A DNA stretch of 64,000 bases. Origin: Pseudomonadota bacterium. Lineage in GTDB: Bacteria; Pseudomonadota; Gammaproteobacteria; Burkholderiales; Burkholderiaceae_B. Of this stretch, positions 1-8,468 are shown piece after piece. Location of the stretch: assembly GCA_023389155.1 (NCBI GenBank), contig JAEWEV010000007.1:66353-130352 (forward strand), read 5' to 3'. The notes under the pieces are model-generated. The model was not told where the DNA came from. It did no database searches and saw only the letters and a program-made list of their open reading frames with translations. Made by a program: the position numbers and the translations under genes. Position 1 is the stretch's first letter. Every line of letters starts with the position of its first letter.

Positions 1-1
1 T

Positions 2-418
2 TCAGGCAAGGTGCTCACCGGTGGTGTGGATGCCAATGCGCTGCAACGCCCCAAACGCTTCTTCGGCGCGGCCCGCAATATTGAAGAAGGTGGTTCACTA
101 ACCATCATCGGCACGGCGCTGATCGAAACAGGCAGCCGCATGGATGAAGTGATTTACGAAGAATTCAAGGGCACCGGCAACAGCGAGGTACATCTGGAAC
201 GTCGTCTTGCAGAAAAACGGATCTACCCGGCCATCAATCTGAACAAATCAGGTACCCGTCGTGAAGAATTATTGATGAAGCCCGAGAAACTGCAACGGGT
301 CTGGGTGCTGCGCAAATTCATCCACGATATGGACGAAGTCGAAGCCATGGAATTCATTCTGGACAAGATTAAATCTACCAAAAACAACGATCAGTTCTTC
401 GATATGATGAAAAAATAG
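2..418 (+). CDS. rho: Transcription termination factor Rho (C-terminal part)
   Basis: The 5' end of this gene lies outside the window; the readable part codes for the last 138 residues. Rho is a ring-shaped RNA helicase/translocase that releases transcripts. The visible part carries the Q-loop (LTGGVDANAL) and the R-loop (DEVIYEEFKGTGN), both of which contact RNA in the central pore, followed by the conserved tail ending in FDMMKK. No internal stop or frameshift is seen. A strong hairpin with a T-run starts 15 bases after the stop codon. The identification rests on near-canonical Rho motifs and is very secure. Confidence 0.97.
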   Translation, partial: SGKVLTGGVDANALQRPKRFFGAARNIEEGGSLTIIGTALIETGSRMDEVIYEEFKGTGNSEVHLERRLAEKRIYPAINLNKSGTRREELLMKPEKLQRVWVLRKFIHDMDEVEAMEFILDKIKSTKNNDQFFDMMKK

Positions 419-433
419 TCCAGGCTTTTTCAC

Positions 434-466
434 AAAAAATACCTTCCTCTGCGAAGGTATTTTTTT
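434..466 (+). terminator. Rho-independent terminator after rho
   Basis: Perfect stem ATACCTTC / GAAGGTAT with loop CTCTGC, flanked by an A-run on the left and six T on the right. It lies directly downstream of the rho stop codon and is symmetric enough to work on both strands. Confidence 0.9.
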
Positions 467-851
467 GTCCGTGGTTCAGACAATGCGGTCGAGCGATCGG
501 AACAGGCACAAGCTATTCAAGGATCGCCTTCCACGCCTGTGGTTTTTGCCAAGCGTTATTAGGTTAGGTTTGGACAAATATGGACAACAAGGGCGCCACG
601 GCAAAATCACTAGCCGGTAATGCGCACAAACGGTTTTTGAGCTGATGCCTGAAAGGTTACTGACAGGCGCTGCCTACGCAATGCCTACGCAAGTACAGCG
701 CGTGGCCTGCATATGACAAAAATCGCAGATCCGGCAAGGCGCAACGATCCTGATCGGGTGGAAATTCAAAAGCCTGCGTCACAGGCACAGGTTTAATCAT
801 TGTATAGGCTCGATTGTCCCCAACTCTTCCATACCCGTTCAGTCAATACAC
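467..851. other. Gene-free interval after rho
   Basis: No convincing coding frame, tRNA or mobile element remnant was recognised here. The only clear structure is a short perfect tandem repeat of TGCCTACGCAA at 671-681 and 682-692. The interval ends at a minus-strand terminator. Confidence 0.5.
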
Positions 852-887
852 AAAAAAAAGCGACCGACAGTATGAGTGTCGAGTCGC
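852..887 (-). terminator. Rho-independent terminator (minus strand)
   Basis: Minus-strand hairpin GCGAC-GA-GACA..TGTC-G-GTCGC-type stem followed by eight T (A-run at 852-859 on the plus strand). It is the end point of the candidate small RNA above. Confidence 0.75.
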
Positions 888-963
888 CCAGAGAGAGTAA
901 TCGGAATGAAGGGACTTTGCGAGAACTTCATCGGTTTTTCTTCAGTTGCCGCCTCTCTGGGCG
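852..963 (-). ncRNA. Candidate small RNA ending in a strong terminator
   Basis: On the minus strand an 11-bp perfect stem (arms 953-963 and 885-895, CGCCCAGAGAG / CTCTCTGGGCG) encloses about 57 nt with an inner ATGAAG/CTTCAT stem. It is followed at once by a terminator hairpin at 860-887 (GCGAC..GACA / TGTC..GTCGC) and eight T. The two stems share bases 885-887, so they compete slightly. No gene lies downstream on this strand, which argues against a riboswitch. The transcript could be an independent RNA or the 3' end of the lipoprotein message that stops at 1178. No family match was recognised and the start is unknown. Confidence 0.4.
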
Positions 964-1066
964 CATACATTATTGAGTCATCTAACGAGAGTTTGACCGC
1001 CGGGCATGCATACTTTTGGCCCGATAAACGCCAATGACAGCAATACCCGTGATCTTTTGCTCGTCT

Positions 1067-1140
1067 CCCGGAACGCATTCAAGCGTTATCCGGGATCAGC
1101 CGCATCCGGGATTTTCTTCGTATCTGTCAGCATGCTGACA
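1067..1140 (-). repeat. Two inverted repeats downstream of the lipoprotein gene
   Basis: A perfect 16-bp palindrome TGTCAGCATGCTGACA lies at 1125-1140, and a second stem pairs CCCGGA-ACGC (1067-1076) with GCGT-TA-TCCGGG (1083-1094). Neither is followed by a T-run in either direction, so they are not typical intrinsic terminators. They lie in the 3' region of the minus-strand lipoprotein gene and could be mRNA-stabilising stems or protein-binding sites. Confidence 0.4.
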
Positions 1141-1177
1141 CACTTAGAAGAATCCGCGGGCCGCAGCAGTCAGACTA

Positions 1178-1438
1178 TTACTGGGTACCGCCGGCTGGAG
1201 CCTCACCTGCAGGCGCATCGCCAGCCGGTGCAGGAGTCGTACCATCAGCAGGGGAGGATTCGGCTGGTGCAGCTGGCTCAGCAGCAGGTGACGGTGTTTC
1301 CGGTGCTCCTGGTGCTTCTGAAGTCGCGCCTGGCGCCTCAGGCGCGGATGAATCGCCTGCGTTGTCACATCCGGCCAGACCCAGGAATCCTGCAAAAACT
1401 GCTGTCAGTACCAGTGATCGTGTCGTATTAAGCTTCAT
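1178..1438 (-). CDS. Small Ala/Pro-rich lipoprotein, function unknown
   Basis: An 86-residue protein. The N-terminus is a clear lipoprotein signal: positive start MKLNTTR, a hydrophobic stretch, and the lipobox LAGC with the lipidated Cys at residue 24. The mature part is low in complexity: Ala, Pro, Glu, Gly, Ser and Thr in repeats such as PAGDAPAGEAPAGG. An AGAGG ribosome site lies upstream of the ATG. The product should sit on the periplasmic face of a membrane as a flexible tether or spacer. No catalytic or binding domain is visible and I do not recognise a named family. Two inverted repeats follow the gene. Confidence 0.7.
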   Translation of the reverse strand: MKLNTTRSLVLTAVFAGFLGLAGCDNAGDSSAPEAPGATSEAPGAPETPSPAAEPAAPAESSPADGTTPAPAGDAPAGEAPAGGTQ

Positions 1439-1824
1439 GACTTATCCTCTTTAGTTGAAATGCAAAATCAGTAGAAACCATTATTCGCACTTTCACCCGA
1501 AAGATCATTACAGAACGGCCATAAAATGCTTGCATTTGTAACATCTGTATTTTTTAAGGTATTCGTCAATTTTCGTATCTGGTTGATTTGTATAATAAAA
1601 ACAATAAGACACCGCTTTCGGGGTGTCTTATTATTTAACGTTTTGAGGATATGATATCGCCCATTTGCCACTGCTGCCAGTCCGACATAGAAGCCGTGGC
1701 CGGGCATCACAAGGTATCCGGAACAGTCTCACGCAGATACGTGACTCAGCCACGCATCTACCTTTCTGGCATCCCCAGCAATAACCCTGCTATATGACTC
1801 GCGCCGTGACGCCTATCCTGTCGA
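1439..1824. other. Intergenic interval with one terminator
   Basis: No gene was recognised between the lipoprotein gene and the FAH-family gene. The interval contains the hairpin at 1603-1632 and the upstream region of the lipoprotein gene. Confidence 0.5.
1603..1632 (-). terminator. Terminator downstream of the FAH-family gene
   Basis: Stem AATAAGACACC / GGTGTCTTATT with a short loop. On the minus strand it is followed by a T-rich stretch (TTGTTTTTATT). It lies about 190 bases after the stop of the gene at 1825-2520. Confidence 0.7.
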
Positions 1825-2520
1825 TCAGACGATGCGAACGTTTAGCTGGCCAAGACCTTCGACTTTACCGACAAGCTCGTCACCCACTTTCACTGCCGCC
1901 ACCCCTTCAGGTGTGCCTGAAAAGATCAGGTCCCCAGGCTGCAGCTCGAACAGTCCGGACAGATAAGCGATAGATTCAGGAATGGACCAGATCAATGAGG
2001 CAATCGTGCTTTTCTGGCGGGTCTCCCCGTTAACATCCAGTGAAATGGCTGCACTATCGATATTGCTGACGCTGGATGCGGGGTGAATCGGTCCGATAGG
2101 GCCGGACAGATCGAAAGCTTTGCCCACTTCCCATGGACGACCCTGTTTTTTTGCCTCACCCTGCAAATCGCGTCTGGTCATATCCAATCCCAGCGCATAG
2201 CCCCACACCATCTCTTTGGCCTCTTCTACCGAAACGTCCTTGCCCGCCTTGCCGATGGCGACGACCAGTTCCATTTCGTGATGCAGATCAGAAGTTTTGG
2301 AGGGGTAAGGCATTTGGCCGGTTTCACCGTCAGCCACTGGCAACAGAGCGTTGGCGGGTTTGCAGAAAAAGAACGGATCTTCGCGACCGGTAAAACCCAT
2401 CTCCTTTGCATGCTCGGCGTAATTACGACCTACACAATACACGCGGCGCACAGGAAAACGGGCGTCGCTGCCGACAACGGCAAGGGAAACAACTTCTGGG
2501 GCAGGAAAAACATAAGTCAT
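1825..2520 (-). CDS. Fumarylacetoacetate hydrolase family protein
   Basis: A 231-residue protein of the FAH superfamily (fumarylpyruvate hydrolase / 2-keto acid hydrolase or acylpyruvase type). These enzymes use a divalent metal to cleave C-C bonds or decarboxylate or isomerise intermediates of aromatic compound breakdown. The family hallmarks are visible: VYCVGRNYAEHAKEMG near the N-terminus, then DPFFFCKPANAL, the metal-binding stretch HHEMELVVAIG, and the C-terminal LQPGDLIFSGTPEGV. The start at 2520 (MTYVFPAPE) is preferred over an upstream ATG because GAAGAGA lies at a suitable distance before it and family members begin this way. It has its own terminator and is followed upstream by the ppa terminator, so it is probably transcribed alone. 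The exact substrate cannot be told from sequence. Confidence 0.88.
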   Translation of the reverse strand: MTYVFPAPEVVSLAVVGSDARFPVRRVYCVGRNYAEHAKEMGFTGREDPFFFCKPANALLPVADGETGQMPYPSKTSDLHHEMELVVAIGKAGKDVSVEEAKEMVWGYALGLDMTRRDLQGEAKKQGRPWEVGKAFDLSGPIGPIHPASSVSNIDSAAISLDVNGETRQKSTIASLIWSIPESIAYLSGLFELQPGDLIFSGTPEGVAAVKVGDELVGKVEGLGQLNVRIV

Positions 2521-2603
2521 GGCAGTCTCTTCAATGGTCTTGTTTATCATTCATCACTCAATTGTCGCAACAGGCGTGCATTGACATCTGCTTCGCGACT
2601 TAC

Positions 2604-2642
2604 AAAAAAAGGGCCCGGAGGTGTACCGCCGCGCCCTTTTTT
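2604..2642 (-). terminator. Terminator after ppa
   Basis: Minus-strand hairpin with GGGC/GCCC and inner CGG/CCG pairing, flanked by A6 and T7. It closes the hemC-hemD-hemX-hemY-ppa direction of transcription. Confidence 0.85.
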
Positions 2643-2665
2643 AAAAGCGTGTCCAAACCAGCGGA

Positions 2666-3199
2666 TTATTTTCCTTTCTGGAATCGCTCGATACTGGACG
2701 TAATCTCAGCATGGGCGGCGTCTATCCCTTCCCAGCCTTTTACCTTGACCCACTTGCCTTTTTCCAGATCCTTGTAGTGCTCAAAAAAGTGCTGGATACG
2801 CTGCAATTCCTGTTCCGGAATGTCAGTGTGAGACTGCAGGCCGGCGTAAGGTGGGTAAAGTTTGTCTACCGGACGGGCAAGCAATTTGGCGTCGCCACCC
2901 GCTTCATCATCCATCTGCAACACACCAAGGGCACGGCATTTGATGACGGAACCCACAACAACAGGGAATGGCGTCAGAACCAGCACATCCACCGGATCTC
3001 CATCGTCAGATAACGTATCGGGAATATAGCCATAATTGCAGGGATAATGCATGGCGGTCATCATGAAGCGATCAACAAAGACCGCACCTGTGTCTTTATC
3101 TACTTCATATTTAACCGGATCGGCATTCATCGGAATTTCAATGACAACATTGAATTCTTCCGGTGTTTTGGAACCGGCAGGGACATTTTTCAAGCTCAT
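2666..3199 (-). CDS. ppa: Inorganic pyrophosphatase
   Basis: Soluble family I pyrophosphatase of 177 residues (E. coli 176); hydrolyses pyrophosphate to two phosphates and so pulls biosynthetic reactions forward in the cytoplasm. The signature DGDPVD is at residues 66-71 and supplies the metal-binding aspartates; a further Asp is in ARPVDKLYPP. The start ATG (MSLKN) is chosen because GAAGAG lies six bases upstream; a TTG six bases earlier is less likely. It lies 25 bases downstream of hemY on the same strand and is probably read from the same message, which ends at the terminator at 2604-2642. Confidence 0.96.
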   Translation of the reverse strand: MSLKNVPAGSKTPEEFNVVIEIPMNADPVKYEVDKDTGAVFVDRFMMTAMHYPCNYGYIPDTLSDDGDPVDVLVLTPFPVVVGSVIKCRALGVLQMDDEAGGDAKLLARPVDKLYPPYAGLQSHTDIPEQELQRIQHFFEHYKDLEKGKWVKVKGWEGIDAAHAEITSSIERFQKGK

Positions 3200-3224
3200 A
3201 GTCAACTCTTCAGGTTACTGTGGT

Positions 3225-4637
3225 TTACGATTTTTCGTTCAGGTCTTCGGAACGGATACCGGGAATCGGAGCGCTGTCAAAGTACTCTTCATCGGTCTCC
3301 GGTCGTTTGGCATAAATGGTCTTTTCAGGAGCGCCATCGGCTTGCACCTCCTCCGACTCCATATCTGCGCGCTTGCGGTCCGGCGGACCATCCGGATCAA
3401 GACGCGTATCGGCGGCAGGCAAATATTTTTCTCCGACCACGACAGGCAGCATGGAAATGGAGGCGGAAGCGAAACGCCAGTGCTTGACGGCTTCTGCCGG
3501 CTTGCCCAGCCTGTCGTAGAGCGCGCCCAGCAGAGAATGGGTGCGGGGATCTTCCCGTAGCTTAAGACTACGCGTGAGATACCGCTCTGCCTGTCCCCAC
3601 AGTTGGGCAGCCAGACAAAGAAAGCCTAATGCATTAAGCAAATCAGGATTGTTCTCGTCTTTTTCAAGCCACTGCTGCGCCTTCGTCAGACGCGCATTAA
3701 CCTGCTCCGCCGGACACTGTACATAGGAATTGAGCAAACGGGCATCAATATTTTCACGCAGGGACGCCTCAAGAATCTGTCCTGCCGTATCATGATGACC
3801 GGCAACCTGAGCTTTCTCAGCAGCCGCCAGTGCAATCAGTGGCATGGTTTTTTCTGCGCTGCTGAACGACTTCCATGTGTTTGCCCAACTGTCACGGGTT
3901 GTTGCTTTCATCACAGCGGCCCCGGCGTGTTCGATCAGACGCTGGCCTTCAAAGGGATCAATGGTGCCTTTCTTGTGAAGCTTGCGGACCACGTCCAGCA
4001 ATTTATCCTGGTTTCCGATTTGCTTGTAACCGCGCAATAGCAGCTTTTGAATATGATCCTGATTTGCGCCGCCGGCTTTTGCCAATGGCTCCAGCAAGGC
4101 CAGCGCATGTTTGGACTCGCCCTGCTCCAGCAGCATTTCCGCACGAATGGTCGTTGCCGCATGCTGCATGCGCGGATTGCCTTCTGCCTTGGACTGTGCA
4201 GTCAGCAGCAAGGCATCACGCTCTGCGTAACGCGACTGGTTATGCGCTGCCTTGGCAGCCGCAAGGCTTGCCAAGGCTTGTCGACCGCTATCACGGCTAC
4301 GATTAAGCAGGCGTGTCAGATCTTTCTCTGCCGGACTGCTGCGGCCTTCCAGAAGCTCAACCCAGCCGCGCTCAAGCAGGTCATAATCCTTTCGGGTATG
4401 ACGGCGCTGGTTCCAGTGACGGATACGGCCGGGCGCATCCGTCAGGAAACCGATGAAGCGAAATACCAGATAGAACACGAAGAACGCCAGAACGATGAAG
4501 ACCAGACCGGTGGCAAGCGACACTGTACGGCGTTCATCGCCTGTGACTACCATGAAATAGCCGCTGGAATCACGCAGCAGTAAAGCGGCAGCAACAGCGA
4601 CAGCGAGCAGGACAAGTAATTTCAAACTGGTTCGCAT
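3225..4637 (-). CDS. hemY: HemY, TPR-containing membrane protein
   Basis: A 470-residue inner-membrane protein of the proteobacterial HemY type, which is unrelated to the protoporphyrinogen oxidase also called HemY in Bacillus. Two membrane helices are visible near the N-terminus (about residues 5-22 and 43-66), then a positively charged stretch and a long alpha-helical region with TPR-like repeats (for example LLNALGFLCLAAQLWGQAERYLTRSLKL). Its precise role in heme synthesis is not established. It follows hemX by three bases with a good AGGAG site, so the two are translated from one message. The C-terminal 70 residues are acidic and charged and probably disordered. Confidence 0.9.
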   Translation of the reverse strand: MRTSLKLLVLLAVAVAAALLLRDSSGYFMVVTGDERRTVSLATGLVFIVLAFFVFYLVFRFIGFLTDAPGRIRHWNQRRHTRKDYDLLERGWVELLEGRSSPAEKDLTRLLNRSRDSGRQALASLAAAKAAHNQSRYAERDALLLTAQSKAEGNPRMQHAATTIRAEMLLEQGESKHALALLEPLAKAGGANQDHIQKLLLRGYKQIGNQDKLLDVVRKLHKKGTIDPFEGQRLIEHAGAAVMKATTRDSWANTWKSFSSAEKTMPLIALAAAEKAQVAGHHDTAGQILEASLRENIDARLLNSYVQCPAEQVNARLTKAQQWLEKDENNPDLLNALGFLCLAAQLWGQAERYLTRSLKLREDPRTHSLLGALYDRLGKPAEAVKHWRFASASISMLPVVVGEKYLPAADTRLDPDGPPDRKRADMESEEVQADGAPEKTIYAKRPETDEEYFDSAPIPGIRSEDLNEKS

Positions 4638-4640
4638 GCA

Positions 4641-6497
4641 TTACTCCTGTCCGGAATTCATGGATTTGAGCTGATTGCGGGTCTCCTGGACTGCCTTCAC
4701 GCTCTGCGTGATTTCGGGCATCTGAGGTCTAACACCCGCCTTAAGCAAGGCATGAGCCTGCGCCAAAGCCTGTTGCGTGTCGGACGAATCCTGATTAAAA
4801 CTTTGCCTGAGGCCTTTGACAACATTTTCCAGTGACGACGTCCAGATGCCCTGCTGTCCGTTCAGCAACGCCTGCTGGGCGAAATGCAGATTCTGCTTCA
4901 GATTGGCGCGTAACTGGGCTGCCTGATCGACAGTCAGAAGAACCTGATCTGGATCGGCAAGTTTTTCCACACGTACAATACCGCCCAGATCAGAACGCAG
5001 TCCATTCCATACTGTAGCGGGCCAGGTTTTTACTTCAATCCAGGCGCGCTCGTACCAGGCTGCAGAGGGATTGGTTGTGTCTACATTAGTTTCATTCGAA
5101 CTTGAGGTATCCTGAGCAGCACTGTGCGCGGACGTTGCTGCCATGGGCCGCGCTCCCGGCTGATCCGGCGCGATCATTGGCAGCATATCGATTTTTTCGG
5201 CAAGCGCCGAGGCCTGCGAGAACAGCATATCCTGAGTACTGACAGGTGTGGACTTCAGAGTGACAATATCTGCCGCGAGCGCGCCCTGCAATCCGGCCAG
5301 CACCGGCGAATCCGCCTGATCAACGGTTTTTCTGGCTGTTTCCAGCGATGCGACCGCATTTTCGATGTTACCGGAAATCGCGAGTTCATTCTGAGCCATG
5401 CTCACGAGTCTGCTGACGTCATTGAGAATAAATAGACTGGCCTCGTTGCGTGAAGCCTGCAACCTTGCGGATTGCAACTGTTGAAGCTGCTTCTGCGAGG
5501 ACTCAAGCTGATCACGCAAGGCAATAATCTGCGCAGACTGACGATCAAGCTGATCGCGGATATCCGAAGGTAGTGCCGTGTCGGCTTGCCTGCCCGTGGC
5601 ATCAGCGGATGCTGGCTGGGTAGCATCGGTCGCGGGTTGAACGGTGTCGCTGTCCGTACTATCGGCAGAGTCCTGGGATTCCGCTGAAGACTCGGTCGAT
5701 AACGACTGAGCACCTGTTTCACTTGCGCTGGTGTCAGCGGTGGCAGGCTGCTCATTGGCAGCATCGGCCTGCACACTGCTTTGATCTGCACTGCTGTCGC
5801 TTACGCTATTGTTTTCGAGACTGTCGTCTGCACTGCTGTCAGCAGCTGGCTGAGCGCCATCGTCCTGGTCCTTTGTTTCGGCTGCGTCGCCTGCCGGGCC
5901 TGTCGTGCTGCCGCCATCGCTCGCACTTTCCCCTGTGCCTGGTTCACGGGCAGTATCACCGCCATTATCAGGACCGGGAGGCGTTGCGCCACTCGTTGAC
6001 TCAGCAGAAGTACTGTCAGAGGACGATGAGGTGGCTTCAGGAGTATCCTGCGTGCTATCCGCGGAATCCGTGGACGGCAGTGTTTGTTCTGCACTGTCAC
6101 TTCCCGCAGAGTCAGGATTTTGGGTTGTAGCACTTCCCTCTGTCTGCGAACTGGTCTGCGTATCGGATGCGGACTGGTTGTCCTGCGCGTAATAATAACC
6201 ACCTGCAGCAATGGCTGCGACAACGATGATTGCGCCGATCAGGGGTGCTTTGCTGCCTTTACCGGAGTCTGGTGACGCATCAGCATTGGATGCTGGCGGA
6301 ACAGAAAAATCGCCGGAACCGGATTCAGTCGCGGTTGCAGGATCAGTAGCGCCAGACTCCTCTGTGGATTCCTCATTGCTGAGCTCAACATCGGTCACCG
6401 CTTGCGGCGTCGCATCGTCGGCTTCATTATGCCGGTCAGTCTCTGGTGGATTTTTACCGGCATCCGTATTGTGCGCGTCGTCCCGTTCTTTTTCCAT
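4641..6497 (-). CDS. hemX: HemX-like membrane protein with very long Ser/Asp-rich region
   Basis: A 618-residue protein in the hemX position between hemD and hemY. Residues about 87-105 form one membrane helix (APLIGAIIVVAAIAAGG). The region from about 110 to 310 is extremely rich in Ser, Asp, Thr, Ala and Glu. It is followed by a coiled-coil-like stretch (QLDRQSAQIIALRDQLESSQKQ) and the conserved HemX C-terminal domain (for example WYERAWIEVKTWPATVWNGL). Usual HemX proteins are roughly 380-420 residues, so the low-complexity linker accounts for the excess. The ATG at 6497 is preferred because AAGGAA lies nine bases upstream; a TTG nine bases earlier gives three more residues. HemX homologues are annotated as uroporphyrin methyltransferases, but this protein has no such catalytic domain. 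Confidence 0.85.
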   Translation of the reverse strand: MEKERDDAHNTDAGKNPPETDRHNEADDATPQAVTDVELSNEESTEESGATDPATATESGSGDFSVPPASNADASPDSGKGSKAPLIGAIIVVAAIAAGGYYYAQDNQSASDTQTSSQTEGSATTQNPDSAGSDSAEQTLPSTDSADSTQDTPEATSSSSDSTSAESTSGATPPGPDNGGDTAREPGTGESASDGGSTTGPAGDAAETKDQDDGAQPAADSSADDSLENNSVSDSSADQSSVQADAANEQPATADTSASETGAQSLSTESSAESQDSADSTDSDTVQPATDATQPASADATGRQADTALPSDIRDQLDRQSAQIIALRDQLESSQKQLQQLQSARLQASRNEASLFILNDVSRLVSMAQNELAISGNIENAVASLETARKTVDQADSPVLAGLQGALAADIVTLKSTPVSTQDMLFSQASALAEKIDMLPMIAPDQPGARPMAATSAHSAAQDTSSSNETNVDTTNPSAAWYERAWIEVKTWPATVWNGLRSDLGGIVRVEKLADPDQVLLTVDQAAQLRANLKQNLHFAQQALLNGQQGIWTSSLENVVKGLRQSFNQDSSDTQQALAQAHALLKAGVRPQMPEITQSVKAVQETRNQLKSMNSGQE

Positions 6498-6590
6498 GTT
6501 TTTCAATTCCTTGCTGTCCAGAAAACCAATACACCCAATGGCGATCGTTCACGAAAAGATATGTGCATTGTAGTGGATTACGGCGGGCTT

Positions 6591-7418
6591 TTAATCAGAG
6601 ATTGTAACGGTATGGAAAATTGCGTCGTCATCGGGAAGGGTCTGCACAATATGCAAGGCGGACACATTCGCACCATGTATCTCCCGTCCCCAGATTTGCT
6701 GCAAGCTGCTGACCTGGCTCGCGTGCGTCAATACGAAAGTCGTGGTGTCTGCCAAAACATTGGCATCAACCCCTGACAGGGCGAGGTTCCCCACAAACGC
6801 CGCAACGCCCTGGGGACTGGTTATCACGACATATTTTTTTATGGATGGATTTTCAAACAGTTGGCCCATCTGCTGCCTTTCCTGAACATCCCATTGCCTG
6901 CCCTGACGCTCGTAGAGTGATATCCGGGTCACCGAAATGGCACGTTCCCGCAATCTGTCGGCAAACCAGGGATTGCCCGTGGTGCCGCAAGCAATCAATA
7001 CCGAATGCAAGGTGGCAAGCACACCATTACTGTGCAGACTGGCCATCAGGCCCGGCGAATCAAAAGACTGCCCGTCTGAAGGAAGATAAATATGATCTTT
7101 GCAGACGCCTCGTCGCTGCAAGGCCTGAGCCGTGCCCGGACCCACACAGCCGGCGTGCAGATCTGCGGGCCAATGCATGCCCTTTTCAGACAGCAGGTCA
7201 AAGAAACAGTCAACCGCAAAGCCACTGACAAAAAACACGAGATCGAATACTGACAATTCCGGAAGCGGGTCGGCGATGGTAAGGCGACGCAGCGTCAACG
7301 CCGGCAGACTGATCGTTGGCAGCCCCATCTGTTCAAAGCGTTGCTGCAACCGTTCGTTTTTTCCTTTGGGTCTGGTCAGAACGACAGTGACTGGAGCTTG
7401 AGGCACGTTGTGAATCAC
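6591..7418 (-). CDS. hemD: Uroporphyrinogen-III synthase
   Basis: A 275-residue enzyme that closes hydroxymethylbilane to uroporphyrinogen III with inversion of ring D. The two-lobed HemD family is poorly conserved; features supporting it are the N-terminal VVLTRPKGKNERL, the GCVGPGTAQAL motif in the first half, YERQ in the middle and VVITSPQGVAAF in the second lobe. It starts with GTG inside the hemC stop codon (GTGA, four-base overlap), indicating translational coupling to HemC, whose product is its substrate. Confidence 0.9.
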   Translation of the reverse strand: MIHNVPQAPVTVVLTRPKGKNERLQQRFEQMGLPTISLPALTLRRLTIADPLPELSVFDLVFFVSGFAVDCFFDLLSEKGMHWPADLHAGCVGPGTAQALQRRGVCKDHIYLPSDGQSFDSPGLMASLHSNGVLATLHSVLIACGTTGNPWFADRLRERAISVTRISLYERQGRQWDVQERQQMGQLFENPSIKKYVVITSPQGVAAFVGNLALSGVDANVLADTTTFVLTHASQVSSLQQIWGREIHGANVSALHIVQTLPDDDAIFHTVTISD

Positions 7419-8371
7419 TCGCTGGTGTCGTCGGCCTGATTCGCTTGTGCCAGCGCTGCCAGAATTTCATCAGCACCCTGCTCCCTGAGCGCCTGAGCCA
7501 CATCTGCGCCCAGTTGCTCCGCGCCTTCCGCACCGGCGGTACGTGTACTGCGCAATACGTTTTTACCATCCGGGCTTGCCACCAGCGCGTGAAGCGTAAC
7601 GGCGTTATCGGTCAGCGTCGCGTAGGCCGCGATGGGAATCTGACAGGACCCCCCCAGGGCTCTGGACACGGCGCGCTCCGCTGTAGTGCAGGCGGTGGTC
7701 GCCGGACTGGCCAGTTCTGCCAGCATTTCCTGCAGATCGTTACGGGACTCCAGAATCTCGATACCCAATGCGCCCTGCCCCGCGGCAGGCAGACTTTCCG
7801 ATACTTCCAGTCGCGATGCAATGCGCGCACCCAGGCCCAGTCGTTCCAGGCCTGCCGAAGCCAGCACGATCGCATCGTAGTCGCCCTTGTCCAATTTGCC
7901 CAGACGGGTATCCAGATTGCCACGTAGCGGCTTGACCACTAGCTCAGGGTAAGCAGCACGAATCTGGGATTCCCGCCTCAGGCTGGAGGTACCAACAACC
8001 GCGCCCGCTGGCAGGTCACTCAGACGATGGTAGCGGGATGATACAAAGGCATCAGTGGGATCGGCCCGCTCAAGAATAGCGGCAAGCGCGAAGGGGGATT
8101 GCAGGTCAACCGGTACATCCTTGAGCGAATGCACGGCAATATCCGCCCTGCCATCGAGCAAGGCCGCTTCCAGTTCCTTGATGAACAGACCTTTGCCGCC
8201 GATTTTGGAGAGGGTCCGATCAAGAATCTGATCGCCTTTGGTTGTCAATTCAAGCAGCTCGACCTGCAACTCGGGAAAAGTCGAAATAAGCAGATCCCGC
8301 ACGTGATGTGCCTGCCACAGGGCAAGACGACTGGCGCGGGTTGCAATAGTGAGTTTTTTAAGTTCGGTCAC
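7415..8371 (-). CDS. hemC: Porphobilinogen deaminase (hydroxymethylbilane synthase)
   Basis: A 318-residue cytoplasmic enzyme that joins four porphobilinogens into hydroxymethylbilane. Visible hallmarks are TRASRLALWQA at the N-terminus, HSLKDVP (substrate loop), GTSSLRRESQ and RGNLDTRL (arginine-rich active site), and LGGSC with Cys243, the residue that carries the dipyrromethane cofactor. The start is GTG with AGG eight bases upstream. It is the first gene of the hemC-hemD-hemX-hemY-ppa run. Confidence 0.97.
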   Translation of the reverse strand: MTELKKLTIATRASRLALWQAHHVRDLLISTFPELQVELLELTTKGDQILDRTLSKIGGKGLFIKELEAALLDGRADIAVHSLKDVPVDLQSPFALAAILERADPTDAFVSSRYHRLSDLPAGAVVGTSSLRRESQIRAAYPELVVKPLRGNLDTRLGKLDKGDYDAIVLASAGLERLGLGARIASRLEVSESLPAAGQGALGIEILESRNDLQEMLAELASPATTACTTAERAVSRALGGSCQIPIAAYATLTDNAVTLHALVASPDGKNVLRSTRTAGAEGAEQLGADVAQALREQGADEILAALAQANQADDTSE

Positions 8372-8468
8372 GCGAAATACCTGTTAATTATGATCAAAAA
8401 TGTATGCTGAGGAATCGAAACAAGGCTATATCCGGACGATCAGGCCGGCGGCTGGCCAGGACAAGATG

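Noticed and set aside
467..851. Integrase remnant or attachment site after rho
   Set aside because: Phrases resembling a decayed frame were looked at on both strands, but nothing matched a known integrase motif and no flanking repeat was found.
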